DNA of 64,000 bases from Pandoraea pulmonicola (GTDB taxonomy: Bacteria > Pseudomonadota > Gammaproteobacteria > Burkholderiales > Burkholderiaceae), in NCBI RefSeq assembly GCF_000815105.2, contig NZ_CP010310.2:4154001-4218000 (forward strand). The letters are read 5' to 3'. The position numbers were made by a program, and so were the translations under genes. The first letter of the stretch is position 1. Every line of letters starts with the position of its first letter. The notes beneath the pieces were generated by a model, which saw only the letters and a program-made list of their open reading frames with translations, did not search any database and had not been told where the DNA came from. Below are positions 1 through 8,819 of the stretch, piece by piece.

Positions 1-189
1 GAGCTGGATTAACAGACCGAACAGAATCACAAAAAGAGAAAGGCCCACGACTGGCCGCCATGCAAACAAGCGATGGAGCCCGAAACTCGCCAGGCATCTG
101 GATGCCAGCATTGCCAACACCAGCGCGACCAGCGACGTCGCCAGCAGAGACGGCACGAAAACACCGCCGATGGAAATTTCACCGACCAT
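1..189 (-). CDS. DUF1656 family small membrane protein (partial, C-terminus cut by window edge)
   Basis: The visible 63 codons start at the ATG at 189-187 and run off the left edge. The product begins MVGEISIGGVFVPSLLAT and continues as two hydrophobic segments, the pattern of the DUF1656/AaeX family. Such proteins of about 70 residues accompany FUSC/AaeB-type efflux proteins and HlyD-type periplasmic adaptors. The start lies 4 nt after the stop of the FUSC gene, and GGAG sits about 9 nt upstream within the end of that gene, so the two are co-transcribed. An adaptor gene is expected just outside the window. The exact role of DUF1656 proteins in the pump is unknown. Confidence 0.85.
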   Translation of the reverse strand, partial: MVGEISIGGVFVPSLLATSLVALVLAMLASRCLASFGLHRLFAWRPVVGLSLFVILFGLLIQL

Positions 190-193
190 CGCG

Positions 194-2239
194 TCACGCT
201 CCAAGGCCATTCACACGTGACACCAGATCACGATGCAGATTGGAAAGCAGGACGAGTATTCGCTCGCCTTCGGGGGCGCCGCCTGCAACCGCTGTTGCGC
301 GCGCGCGATCAAGGCGTTCAAGCAGGTGTTCGATGGAGGCGCGAGCATCGGCCGCGGTACGGGTGCGGAAATACACGGTCAGCGCATCGAGAAATTCGAC
401 AAGGCAAGTGCGAGCGTTTTGATCGGTCAGCGTTGGTTCGAGCAAGCGAAGCTCGCTGGCGACATTGCCCACGCGCAGGTCGGAGAAGGCAGATTTCAGA
501 ATGCGCGCCGCCTGTTCGTGCCCGTTCAGCTTCGGGACGAGCAGACCGATGCGATCCAGCATCCGACTCGTCCATCGCGTGGCATCGGTGACGCGACCCG
601 CCACACGGCGCACGACGTCCCGCCGCATCGCCTGGAACAGCCGGTTGCGGCTGTGGTTCGGGTTGAGGGTCTGGAACAACATCATGCTGACCATCGCCAT
701 CCCGGTTCCGACAAACAGTGCCACGCTGCCGTTGATGGCACTGGAAAAATTCGAGGCATTGGTCGCGCCAAGACCGGCGACGATCGGAAAGGTCAGCACC
801 ACACCCAATGCCGCCATGATGAAAGGCGGCCTCGCCAGGAATGAGCCAGCCACCAGCAGTGTGGGTGCCAGAACCGCCGCCATGCCGGTGAAGTCGGCCG
901 TGCGCGGGAAAATCACGAAACCGTAAACCAGACCGATGGCGACGCCGATGCAAGAGCCGATCAGGTAGCGCATGACATTGCCGGCGGGGGCCTCGGCAGT
1001 GCCGAACAGTAAGCAAGCGGTGCCGATGATGGAAACGGCAGTTGCGCCGTCCGGCCACGCCGTGACAATCCAGAATCCGCAACCCAGCAGGATGCCGATG
1101 GTCGCGCCGACGGCGCTGCGCGCAGCCAGCCAGTGGTCGCGATGCAGGACATGGCCGTTCGCGTTGGTGGCCAGTCGCTCCGGCACATGGCGCATCCACT
1201 GCGGATCGGCCGTCGTCAACTGCTGTTCCAGCAGGCGGCAATCGCGATGTGCGATCTCCAGTTCGGCCAGGTCGGCGGCGAGGCTCTTGAGCAGCAGACT
1301 GCGCCAGTCAACCTTCCCGCCAGCCTCGTCCGGGACATCGCGCAGGTTCGCCGGCACACCTTCCGCCGACGCGTGCAACTCGGCCTGCGCATCGTCGATG
1401 GCGCTCGACAGCGTGAGCACCGTCAGCAGGCGGTCGTGCAGCGCCCGCAGGATCTGGACTTGGGCGACGCCGTGAGCGGTGTCGAAGGGCAAGTGGATGG
1501 AAAGATAGTGCAGTTCCAGCAAATCCATCGCGGCACGTGCGCGATCCTTGACCAGCACGGCGTCGCGCGCGCCGGCAAGCATGTCGCGCGTCCATCGCTC
1601 CGTATCGGCCAGAATCGCGGCAACGCGCGCCTGCACACGACGCGATACGCTGCGCGGCAGGATCAGGCTGTGAACCAGCGTGGCCGCCAGAATGCCAATC
1701 GAAATCTCCTGGACCCGCGTGCTCGCCACCGTGAAGATTTCGCCGGGTGCCGCGACGCTCGGGAAGCCAATCAGGCTGGTGGTGTATCCCGCCAACAGGA
1801 AGGCGTAGGAACGCGGCGTCCGATCGAGCACGCCGAGATACAGGCAGAAGCCCATCCACAACGCCAGCGCGGCGCTCAATATCCAAGGTTCGTTGGCGAA
1901 CGTCGGCACCAGCAGCACGGTCGCCACCGCGCCGCCGACCGTGCCCAGGAACCGGAACAGGCCGCGGCTTACCGTCGCGCCGGCAAGTGGCTGCGAAACA
2001 AGGTAGACCGTTCCCAGCACCCAGAACGGGCGGGGCAGGCCGATCCGCAGCGACACGTACAGGCCGAGCATCGCGGCAGCGAAGCATTTGAGCGAGAACA
2101 GCGCCGCTTCCAGATCGGGCTTGAGCGCAGGACTTCCCGCCAGTGCGTACTGTCGCCGCTGCCGGAAGCGACGCCACCACGGATGTTTCCGTGTTCCTGC
2201 GCTGAAGGCTATGGTGCTGGTGAAATCAGGTCTTTGCAT
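194..2239 (-). CDS. FUSC family inner-membrane efflux protein (AaeB/fusaric acid resistance type)
   Basis: The 681-residue product has the two-half layout of FUSC/aromatic acid exporter proteins. A cluster of membrane segments (about residues 45-200, with RPFWVLGTVYLVSQPLAGAT) is followed by a hydrophilic middle domain, a second membrane cluster (about 370-500) and a cytoplasmic C-terminal domain. Full-length AaeB-like proteins are about 650-700 residues, so it looks intact. Family members export hydroxylated aromatic acids or fusaric acid with a HlyD partner. The following gene encodes a DUF1656 protein and the divergent gene an AraC regulator, the usual arrangement for an inducible pump. 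The substrate cannot be read from the sequence. Confidence 0.88.
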   Translation of the reverse strand: MQRPDFTSTIAFSAGTRKHPWWRRFRQRRQYALAGSPALKPDLEAALFSLKCFAAAMLGLYVSLRIGLPRPFWVLGTVYLVSQPLAGATVSRGLFRFLGTVGGAVATVLLVPTFANEPWILSAALALWMGFCLYLGVLDRTPRSYAFLLAGYTTSLIGFPSVAAPGEIFTVASTRVQEISIGILAATLVHSLILPRSVSRRVQARVAAILADTERWTRDMLAGARDAVLVKDRARAAMDLLELHYLSIHLPFDTAHGVAQVQILRALHDRLLTVLTLSSAIDDAQAELHASAEGVPANLRDVPDEAGGKVDWRSLLLKSLAADLAELEIAHRDCRLLEQQLTTADPQWMRHVPERLATNANGHVLHRDHWLAARSAVGATIGILLGCGFWIVTAWPDGATAVSIIGTACLLFGTAEAPAGNVMRYLIGSCIGVAIGLVYGFVIFPRTADFTGMAAVLAPTLLVAGSFLARPPFIMAALGVVLTFPIVAGLGATNASNFSSAINGSVALFVGTGMAMVSMMLFQTLNPNHSRNRLFQAMRRDVVRRVAGRVTDATRWTSRMLDRIGLLVPKLNGHEQAARILKSAFSDLRVGNVASELRLLEPTLTDQNARTCLVEFLDALTVYFRTRTAADARASIEHLLERLDRARATAVAGGAPEGERILVLLSNLHRDLVSRVNGLGA

Positions 2240-2317
2240 GCGATCACTGTATGGATCGCGCGGCCTATTGGATTTCGCTACAATGCCAACTTATCGCTAA
2301 ATCTGGTCAATTTGCGA

Positions 2318-3136
2318 ATGACTCGCGTTTTCCTGCCCGGTTTTGACCTCGACCCGGATGAAACGGATCGACCTGCCGTCGCGCGACGCTTGCAGGTCGA
2401 GGACTACAACGCCGAAATCCCAGTGCATCACCACCGCAAGGGGCAGTTGATTCTGGCACTGCATGGGGCCGTCACCTGCTCGGTGGCCGGTGCCCTCTGG
2501 ATCGTTCCGCCGCAATGTGGCGTGTGGATTCCGGGCGACATGCCGCACAGCAACCGGGCCACGGCCAATGCGCGCCTGTGCTACCTGTTTGTCGAGCCGG
2601 ACATCGTGGCTCTGCCGCAACAATGCTGCACGCTCTCCATCACGCCCATGGTGCGGGAGATGATTCTGCACCTGGCCGACGCCCCGCTCGATTACGAGCG
2701 AGGCGGACATACCGACCAGCTTGCGCGCGTCTTGTTGGACGAATTGGTATTGCTGCCGATGGAGCGGCTCCATCTGCCCATCAGCGATCATCCGAAAATT
2801 CGAACGATGGCGGATGTGTTGTCGGCCAATCCGGGGGATCGCAGCACCATTGCGCAATGGGCCAATCGTTTGGCATTGAGCGAGCGCACGCTGACGCGCC
2901 TGATCGTCAAGGAGACGGGGCTTTCCTTCGGGAGATGGAGGCAGCAACTTCACTTGCTTGTTGCCGTGCGGGAACTGGCGAGTGGCTCGTCAGTGCAACG
3001 GGTGTCCGAAAATCTCGGCTACGAATCGGTCACGGCATTCATCACCATGTTCAAGAAAGCACTCGGACTTCCACCGACCCGCTACTTCGCGGCACTCACG
3101 CAGAGCCAATCCCCAGGCGTCTACAGCCAGGAATGA
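2318..3136 (+). CDS. AraC family transcriptional regulator
   Basis: The 272-residue product has an N-terminal cupin-like sensor (HHHRKGQLILALHG, about residues 28-41) and a C-terminal double HTH (about 165-262; LALSERTLTRLIVKETGLSF, then NLGYESVTAFITMFKKALG). This is the AraC layout with an AraC-binding cupin. I chose the ATG at 2318, which gives a normal family length. The frame stays open far upstream only because of high GC and runs antisense through the FUSC gene. The 78-bp gap to the divergent FUSC gene probably holds both promoters, so this is likely the local activator of the efflux genes. The ligand is unknown, plausibly an aromatic acid. Confidence 0.88.
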   Translation: MTRVFLPGFDLDPDETDRPAVARRLQVEDYNAEIPVHHHRKGQLILALHGAVTCSVAGALWIVPPQCGVWIPGDMPHSNRATANARLCYLFVEPDIVALPQQCCTLSITPMVREMILHLADAPLDYERGGHTDQLARVLLDELVLLPMERLHLPISDHPKIRTMADVLSANPGDRSTIAQWANRLALSERTLTRLIVKETGLSFGRWRQQLHLLVAVRELASGSSVQRVSENLGYESVTAFITMFKKALGLPPTRYFAALTQSQSPGVYSQE

Positions 3137-3235
3137 ATCATTGCCGTCGCAGGAAAGACCAGACATGGGACAGTCTTCGTTCCTGCGAAGCCCGGGACGG
3201 CGCGCGCTGTTACCCTCGCGCCGCCCGGACGGGCA

Positions 3236-4603
3236 TTACACGTGGAAGAACTCGGCGATGATCGCGGCACCCAGGAACGTACCGGCGTTCGCCAGGAACG
3301 ACACCACCACGATGCGCCAGCCCAGACGGCGGAAAGCCGGCACGTCCTTGGCGACCGACAGACCGGCGTAGGTCAGCATCGGCGTGACCAGGGCCAGGAA
3401 GTTGATCTTGCCCGTGAACTGCTCGACGACCGACGCGAACGGGAAGGCCGGCGAGGTCAGGAACATGGCGACGAGCGACACCCAGCACACGGCCGGCACC
3501 TTGCGACGCGTGATGAAGTACAGCGCTTCGCCGACGATCACGGCGCCGAGGATAATGAGCATGCCCGGCACGCCGTCGAGGAACGGCGTCTTGAAGGCCA
3601 TGCTGTTGCCGATGAGCGCCAGCGTGCCCGAGAAGACCCAGGCGAACAGGCGAGCGCCGAAGTTCATCTCGACGGTGTGCGCCTTGCTGGCTTGCTTGAG
3701 TTCCTTCGCGGCGTCGGCATCGGCCACGGCGGCGGCTTCGGCGTTGGCGCGGCCGCGGCGGCTCATGCGACCGAGCACCGGCTCCATCACGCGGTAGCCC
3801 CACACGGCGAGCGGCAGCGAGATGAACAGCGTGAAGTACGTGCCGATGGTCGTCGTGATCAGGTTCGAAGCGGCGGCGAACGTGGCGACTTCCTTGGCGA
3901 CTTCGGGCGTCTGCTGCGCGGCGATGGCGCCGGCGGCGGCGGCCATCATCGAGCCCGAGCCCACACCGGCGCCCATGGCGAGCGAATGCGGGTGGAACAG
4001 GTTCAGGCTGGCCACGAAACCGGCGAACAGCGAGATGAACACGGCGCCGAAGATGGTGCCCGTCAGATACTCGGCGAGCACGCCACGACCTTCGGGCGAA
4101 TCGAAGCCGTACTTCTCGCCGATGATGGCCAGGCTCGGCTCACGCCCGACCGAGAAGGTCGCGCCGATGGCTTCGCGCTTGATACCAAGCATCAGTGCGA
4201 CCGGCAGGCCCAGAATGATCGTGCCCACGAAGTGGCCGAACTCCTGGAACACCAGCGCCCAGCCGGCGGCCACGAGCTTGGGCAGCGAGCCGCCCACGAG
4301 CAGGCCCAGCTTGGCCACGAAGAGCAGCAGCGCCGGCTGCAGAATCGCCGCCGCCTTGTGCTGCATCGGCAGATCGATCTGCGCGAAGCGCGGCAAACGC
4401 GCCTGCGAGAGACCCAGCGCCGCGCCGAGCAGCAGGGCCCAGACCATCGGCAGCAGGACGATCTTGCCGTGACCGGCGGTAATGCTGATCGCACCGATGA
4501 GTTCCGCGATCACGAGAATCACGATCGCCCAAACATACAGGCGCACGCCATCGCTGAAGGCGCCTCCTTGCGGCTTTGCCGCGTTTTGTTCAATGACTGC
4601 CAT
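3236..4603 (-). CDS. DUF3100 domain-containing multi-pass membrane protein
   Basis: The 455-residue, strongly hydrophobic protein has about 10-12 membrane segments, including GVGSGSMMAAAAGAIAAQQT, and resembles the DUF3100 family of putative transporters. I chose the ATG at 4603, preceded by GGAG with 8 nt spacing. A GTG four codons upstream overlaps that Shine-Dalgarno region and is less likely. A charged, Ala-rich cytoplasmic loop (about residues 280-310) splits the protein in two. The gene stands alone behind a 422-bp upstream gap. Its substrate is unknown. Related genes often sit near amidohydrolase or catabolic genes, but none flanks it here. Confidence 0.8.
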   Translation of the reverse strand: MAVIEQNAAKPQGGAFSDGVRLYVWAIVILVIAELIGAISITAGHGKIVLLPMVWALLLGAALGLSQARLPRFAQIDLPMQHKAAAILQPALLLFVAKLGLLVGGSLPKLVAAGWALVFQEFGHFVGTIILGLPVALMLGIKREAIGATFSVGREPSLAIIGEKYGFDSPEGRGVLAEYLTGTIFGAVFISLFAGFVASLNLFHPHSLAMGAGVGSGSMMAAAAGAIAAQQTPEVAKEVATFAAASNLITTTIGTYFTLFISLPLAVWGYRVMEPVLGRMSRRGRANAEAAAVADADAAKELKQASKAHTVEMNFGARLFAWVFSGTLALIGNSMAFKTPFLDGVPGMLIILGAVIVGEALYFITRRKVPAVCWVSLVAMFLTSPAFPFASVVEQFTGKINFLALVTPMLTYAGLSVAKDVPAFRRLGWRIVVVSFLANAGTFLGAAIIAEFFHV

Positions 4604-5025
4604 CTGGGTCTCCACTGCACTTGCTATTGAACCGGTCCGGTGCCGTCCGGTTGCCCGGCGGTTTCGCGAACATTTCGGTGGTTAAGGAAATTCGGCGCGC
4701 CGCCCGTCCGGTCGAAACCGGCGAACTTTCCTCGCCCGACGGCAGACCGCCCGCCAGGTTGACACGCCTCGGTGACAGCAACAGCGCCCCGCGCCGAACC
4801 GCCCGAAGGGCGGCATTATACGCGGTCAAAATTGCCGTTCCGGCCAGCGATCCCGCCAACTGAAACGGCATGTGCCAAGCGGAGTCTCGCGACCGGCGCC
4901 GGGCACACTTCACTGCACTTGCGATTCGTTACGGATGACTGCACGCATGATGACAGTGCATTCCCGCCTCGCAGACTTCGACTTCCCATCCGATGGGAAA
5001 CCGAAGCCCGCGCTTGATGCCTCAA
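4604..5025. other. Intergenic gap with possible -10 box and hairpins upstream of the DUF3100 gene
   Basis: There is no convincing gene in these 422 bp. On the minus strand a perfect TATAAT lies at 4820-4815, followed by a GC hairpin (CCGCCC, loop GAA, GGGCGG; near 4799-4813). If that -10 is used, the DUF3100 mRNA would carry a leader of about 200 nt. I see no good -35 at 16-18 bp. A perfect 8-bp inverted repeat (TTCCCATC C GATGGGAA, 4983-4999) lies 27 bp beyond the aldehyde dehydrogenase stop and may be its transcript end, though no T-run follows. Confidence 0.4.
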
Positions 5026-6540
5026 TCAGACGTAGCCGAACGGCGTTGCCGGATTGGCGGCGGTCTCGACCCACACGCTCTTGGTCTGCGTGTATTCGTA
5101 GAGCGCCTCGACGCCGCTGGAACGACCGTAGCCGCTGTGGTTGTAGCCGCCGAACGGCGAGGCCACGTTGATCGTCTTGTAGCCGTTGATCCAGAACGTC
5201 CCCGCGTTGACCTGTGCAGCCACGCGATGCGCGCGGGCCACGTCCTGCGTCCACACGGCGCCGGCCAGACCGAATTCGCTGTCGTTGGCGATCGCCAGCG
5301 CTTCTTCCTCGGTGTCGAACGGAATCGCCACCACGACCGGCCCGAAGATCTCCGTGCGCGCCACGCCCATCGCGTTGGTCGCATCGGCCAGCACGGTCGG
5401 ACGCACGAAGAAGCCGCCGTCGCTGCGCTGTTGCGAGCCGGCAGCCAGACGCGCGCCGCCTTCGACGCCGGCGTCGATCATGTTCATCACGTGCTGATAC
5501 TGCGTGCGGTTGCAGATCGGGCCGACCTCGGTGGCGTCGTCGAGCGGCTCGCCCACGCGAATCTTCTCGGCGCCGCGCGCGAGCATCTCGACCATCTGAT
5601 CGTACACGCCACGCTGCACGAGCAGGCGCGAGCCCGCCACGCAGCTCTGGCCCGCGCTCGAGAAGATAGCAGCCTGGGCGCCCAGGCACGCGCGTTTGAG
5701 GTCGGCGTCGTCGAACACGATGTTGGCCGACTTGCCACCCAGTTCCAGCACGCTCGGCAGCAGGCGCTGCGCGGCGGCCGTGGCGATCTTGCTGCCGGTG
5801 GCCGGCGAGCCCACGAACACCACCTTCTTGATGACCGGATGCGAAATCGCGGCCTGACCGGTCGTGTGACCGAAGCCAGCCAGCACGTTGATGAGACCGC
5901 GCGGCACACCGGCCTGTTCGGCCAGCGCGGCGACCGCGAGCGAGCTCGCCGGGGTGAGCTCGCTCGGCTTGAGCAGCACGCCGTTGCCCATGGCGATGGC
6001 CGGCGCCAGTTGCCAGCCGCAAGTGAAGACCGGCGCGTTCCACGGCGTGATCTGCAACACCACGCCCATCGCTTCGCGGCGCGTGTAATTCAGGTGCGTG
6101 CTCGGCACGGGGATCACGTCGCCGAAGAACTTGTCGGTCCAGCCTGCGTAGTACTCGAACATTTCCGCGACCTTGCCGACTTCGCCGCGGCAATCGCGAA
6201 TCGGCTTGCCGGCGCCGATCGACTCCAGTTGGGCCAGTGCTTCGGCGTTCTCGCGGATCTTGCCGCCGACGGCCTGCATGACACGCCCCCGAGCCGCATG
6301 CGTGAGCGCCCACCAGGCCTTCTGCGCGGCCTGAGCGGCGTCGGCCGCCTGCGCGACGACGGCGGCACCGGCATCGCGATAGGTCAGCACGGTTTGCCCA
6401 GTGGCCGGATTGACGATGTCGATGGTGGTCTCGCCCGTGCCTTCGACCAGTTCACCGTTCACATACGAACCGATGGTGGTGGCGTTGGGGAAGAACTTTG
6501 CGAATGCGCCGAGCAATGCGGCGGCTTGTTGGTCTGCCAT
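5026..6540 (-). CDS. NAD(P)-dependent aldehyde dehydrogenase (betaine-aldehyde dehydrogenase-like)
   Basis: The 504-residue product is a full-length ALDH-superfamily enzyme. PWNAP (about 166-170), the LELGGK motif with general base Glu266 and SSAGQSCVAGSR with catalytic Cys300 are all present, and EIFGPVV lies near the C-terminus. It oxidises an aldehyde to the acid in the cytoplasm. It is the last gene of a leftward operon with a VOC protein and a beta-hydroxyacid dehydrogenase, with an 88-nt gap to the gene before it. The substrate is not evident. Similarity to betaine-aldehyde and gamma-aminobutyraldehyde dehydrogenases is only a family-level guide. Confidence 0.9.
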   Translation of the reverse strand: MADQQAAALLGAFAKFFPNATTIGSYVNGELVEGTGETTIDIVNPATGQTVLTYRDAGAAVVAQAADAAQAAQKAWWALTHAARGRVMQAVGGKIRENAEALAQLESIGAGKPIRDCRGEVGKVAEMFEYYAGWTDKFFGDVIPVPSTHLNYTRREAMGVVLQITPWNAPVFTCGWQLAPAIAMGNGVLLKPSELTPASSLAVAALAEQAGVPRGLINVLAGFGHTTGQAAISHPVIKKVVFVGSPATGSKIATAAAQRLLPSVLELGGKSANIVFDDADLKRACLGAQAAIFSSAGQSCVAGSRLLVQRGVYDQMVEMLARGAEKIRVGEPLDDATEVGPICNRTQYQHVMNMIDAGVEGGARLAAGSQQRSDGGFFVRPTVLADATNAMGVARTEIFGPVVVAIPFDTEEEALAIANDSEFGLAGAVWTQDVARAHRVAAQVNAGTFWINGYKTINVASPFGGYNHSGYGRSSGVEALYEYTQTKSVWVETAANPATPFGYV

Positions 6541-6628
6541 GAAAACACTCCATGCGATGCGCCGCGGCGGCGCATCGTGTCGTCAAACAAAAAATGAAAC
6601 TCGTGTGCGTGGCGCTTGCGCGTCGGGC

Positions 6629-7510
6629 TCAGGCGCGGCCCGGCTCGATGAACTGCACGATGCGGTTGAAATCCTCGTCGTCGCCCACCGTGGCCGCGCT
6701 GGCGGCCCACAGACGGCCGACTTCCGCCGACAGCGGCCCCGTGGCGAGCGCGCCGGTCTGCTCGGCCAGCGCCATGGCCAGGCGCACGTCCTTGCGCATG
6801 AGCTTCATCGTGAAGCCGGAGTCGAACGCGTCGTTGAGAATCCACGTCGGGTAATTGGTCTGCGTCACGCCGCTGCGGCCCGAGCCGGCGTTCAGGCCTT
6901 CGAGCACCTGCTCGGGCGCCACGCCCGCCGCCTTGGCGAGACGCATCGCTTCGCCCGCCACCAGCAGGTGTGCCGCGCACATCAGATTGTTGATCAGCTT
7001 GGTCACGTGGCCGGCACCGACGTCGCCGATGTGCACACGCTTGGCCGACATCGCGGCGAGCACCGGTTCGATGCGGGCGATATCCTCCGCCGCGCCGCCC
7101 AGCACCATGGTCAGTGCGCCGTTCAGTGCGCCCTTCGGACCGCCGGAGACCGGTGCATCGACGAGCGCAATGCCCTTCTCGCGCAGCGTGACGGCGAGCT
7201 TGCGGGTGCTCTCGGGATCGGCCGTCGACGTGTCGACGACGATCAGGCCTTCGCGGCCGTTCTCGGCAATGCCGTCAGCGCCGTTCACCACGGCCTCGAC
7301 CACTTGCGAGGTCGGCAGCGACAGCACGAGCGCGTCGGCTTCGCGAGCGAGCTCGGCAACCGAGTTGCGCAGGCCGACGCCCGCTTCGGCAAGCGCGGCC
7401 CCGGCAGCCGGCGACGGATCGAAACCGAGCACCGTGAAACCGCCGCGCTGCAACGACAGCGCCATGCCGCGTCCCATATTGCCCAGTCCGACCACTCCGA
7501 TGATTTTCAT
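6629..7510 (-). CDS. NAD(P)-dependent beta-hydroxyacid dehydrogenase (3-hydroxyisobutyrate dehydrogenase family)
   Basis: The 293-residue product starts MKIIGVVGLGNMGRGM, the Rossmann GxGxxG motif at residues 8-13. DAPVSGG follows at 118-124 and the catalytic lysine is in GAGHVTKLINN (Lys171). This is the complete signature of 3-hydroxyisobutyrate, tartronate-semialdehyde and related dehydrogenases. I chose the ATG at 7510 because GGAG lies just upstream (CTGGAGTCAACATG). The 13-codon extension to 7549 has no ribosome site. It sits between a VOC gene (101 nt upstream) and an aldehyde dehydrogenase (88 nt downstream). This suggests oxidation of a hydroxyacid or semialdehyde in one pathway. The substrate is unknown. 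Confidence 0.88.
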   Translation of the reverse strand: MKIIGVVGLGNMGRGMALSLQRGGFTVLGFDPSPAAGAALAEAGVGLRNSVAELAREADALVLSLPTSQVVEAVVNGADGIAENGREGLIVVDTSTADPESTRKLAVTLREKGIALVDAPVSGGPKGALNGALTMVLGGAAEDIARIEPVLAAMSAKRVHIGDVGAGHVTKLINNLMCAAHLLVAGEAMRLAKAAGVAPEQVLEGLNAGSGRSGVTQTNYPTWILNDAFDSGFTMKLMRKDVRLAMALAEQTGALATGPLSAEVGRLWAASAATVGDDEDFNRIVQFIEPGRA

Positions 7511-7611
7511 GTTGACTCCAGATTGATGCGAGGATGACGCCGCCACCACGGGCTGCGCCGCGTTGCTACCCCCGCCGGTCCGGCCGGCAGGCGGTTGGAA
7601 ACTTCAGGAAC

Positions 7612-8517
7612 TCAATCCGGGTGATTGACGAACTCCAGCACCACGTTGCCGGCGAATTCCGGTTCGACGACCAGCCCATGTTCGTTGTAGCCATAGGGCA
7701 CGCCATTCTCGCGCCACAGCGTCTCGATGTGCGCCAGATCGGGCGCCAGCAGCGTGATCGCCACCACGTGCGTGCGCGCGTCCTGCGCCATGGGCAACCC
7801 CACGGCGGCATAGCGCGCCTCGGCACGCTGCTGCGAGAGCGCGAACAGGTGGCCGCAGCCGGTGTCGGCGAGCGCACCGCCGTCATAGACATCGACATGG
7901 CGCGCGCCGTACATGCGCTGCCAGCGCGTCGCGAGTTCGCGCAGCGCCGCGGCATCGGGCACGACGTACGTCACCCCGACGATGCCGACCGTGCCGTTCG
8001 GATGCGCTTGCCACTCGGGCACCCAGATCAATTCGGGCCGATGCTGCTGACAGATGAAATTGGAGGCGTCGCCGAGCGACGCGTCGAGGAACAGCCCCAG
8101 CGATACCACGGCTTCGTCGGGCGTGCCGTCCGGCTTGCGCATGGCGCGGCGAAAGTCGAGGACGCCTTGCGTCGGCAGACCCGCCTGCGTGAGACGCGCA
8201 TGATCGGCGCGTGCGTCCTTGCTGTGCAGCGCCACCAGCGATACGCCCTCCTCGCGGGCGAGGAAGCTGCCGAGGTAGCGTCCGAGACAGAAATCGCCGA
8301 CGGCATGAGTGCCGAATTTGCGGGCGTCGTCCACGCCGATGAGCTCGATGAAGTTCTCGCCGAACATCATCAGCGACGTGACCGTACCCCACGGGTGATA
8401 CGACACCGGCGACGGAGCAAAGCCCATGCGAACGTAATGCGAGAGCCGCCGGGGATGATCGTGCACCGTGACCAATGGATGATCGATGCCGAAACGCGTA
8501 TTGCGCGGAGGAATCAT
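7612..8517 (-). CDS. VOC superfamily protein (glyoxalase-like domain)
   Basis: The 301-residue product carries an N-terminal glyoxalase-like domain (IDHPLVTVHDHPRRLSHYVR, residues 11-30) and a second region with HRPELIWVPEW and VVEPEFAGNVVLEFVNH. It resembles the glyoxalase-like (VOC) proteins of about 300 residues that bind a metal and act as isomerases, lyases or dioxygenases. I chose the ATG at 8517 because GGGAG lies 7 nt upstream; the 14-codon longer form lacks a site. It is the first gene of the leftward three-gene operon and is divergent from a LysR gene, which is presumably its regulator. The reaction is unknown. Confidence 0.8.
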   Translation of the reverse strand: MIPPRNTRFGIDHPLVTVHDHPRRLSHYVRMGFAPSPVSYHPWGTVTSLMMFGENFIELIGVDDARKFGTHAVGDFCLGRYLGSFLAREEGVSLVALHSKDARADHARLTQAGLPTQGVLDFRRAMRKPDGTPDEAVVSLGLFLDASLGDASNFICQQHRPELIWVPEWQAHPNGTVGIVGVTYVVPDAAALRELATRWQRMYGARHVDVYDGGALADTGCGHLFALSQQRAEARYAAVGLPMAQDARTHVVAITLLAPDLAHIETLWRENGVPYGYNEHGLVVEPEFAGNVVLEFVNHPD

Positions 8518-8819
8518 CGTGTGTCTCCCAACGGGGAAGCGTCGCCTGTCGAGCGCCACCGTCAGGCACCGGGATCGACGCCGGGCCAGCGGCCTGCTCC
8601 GGCGCTGCCGGGTGCGGTCTGAAGCGTTGCGCCATCTCGGCGAACATCGCGCGACATGGCGGGAAACTGGCGCGGAATCGAGCCACCGTCACCGGGCCTC
8701 GCCTGGGTTCGTTGCCCAGCGATGGGGCCGATCCGCATGCATCGCAGTGTGAATTGAAAAAAAACGACGCTCAATGACAACGCTTGAAGATTTTTGTTCT
8801 AATTATTAGTCTTTAGGCT
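8518..8819. promoter_or_regulatory. Divergent control region between the VOC operon and LysR, with palindrome at 8799-8809
   Basis: This 302-bp gap separates two divergent genes. The part next to the LysR start is AT-rich and contains CTAATTATTAG, a perfect palindrome around one base (8799-8809), ending 10 bp before the LysR start codon at 8820. LysR proteins usually bind dyads of the T-N11-A kind between divergent genes, so this is a reasonable autoregulatory site. I see no other gene here. Confidence 0.4.

Noticed and set aside
1133..3136. 667-codon plus-strand frame covering the AraC gene
   Set aside because: The first 395 codons run antisense to the FUSC gene with Arg/Gln/His-rich sequence. 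Only the part from the ATG at 2318 has AraC features.
3191..3235. GC-rich imperfect hairpin between the AraC and DUF3100 genes as terminator
   Set aside because: Complementarity is broken and no U-run is present on either strand.
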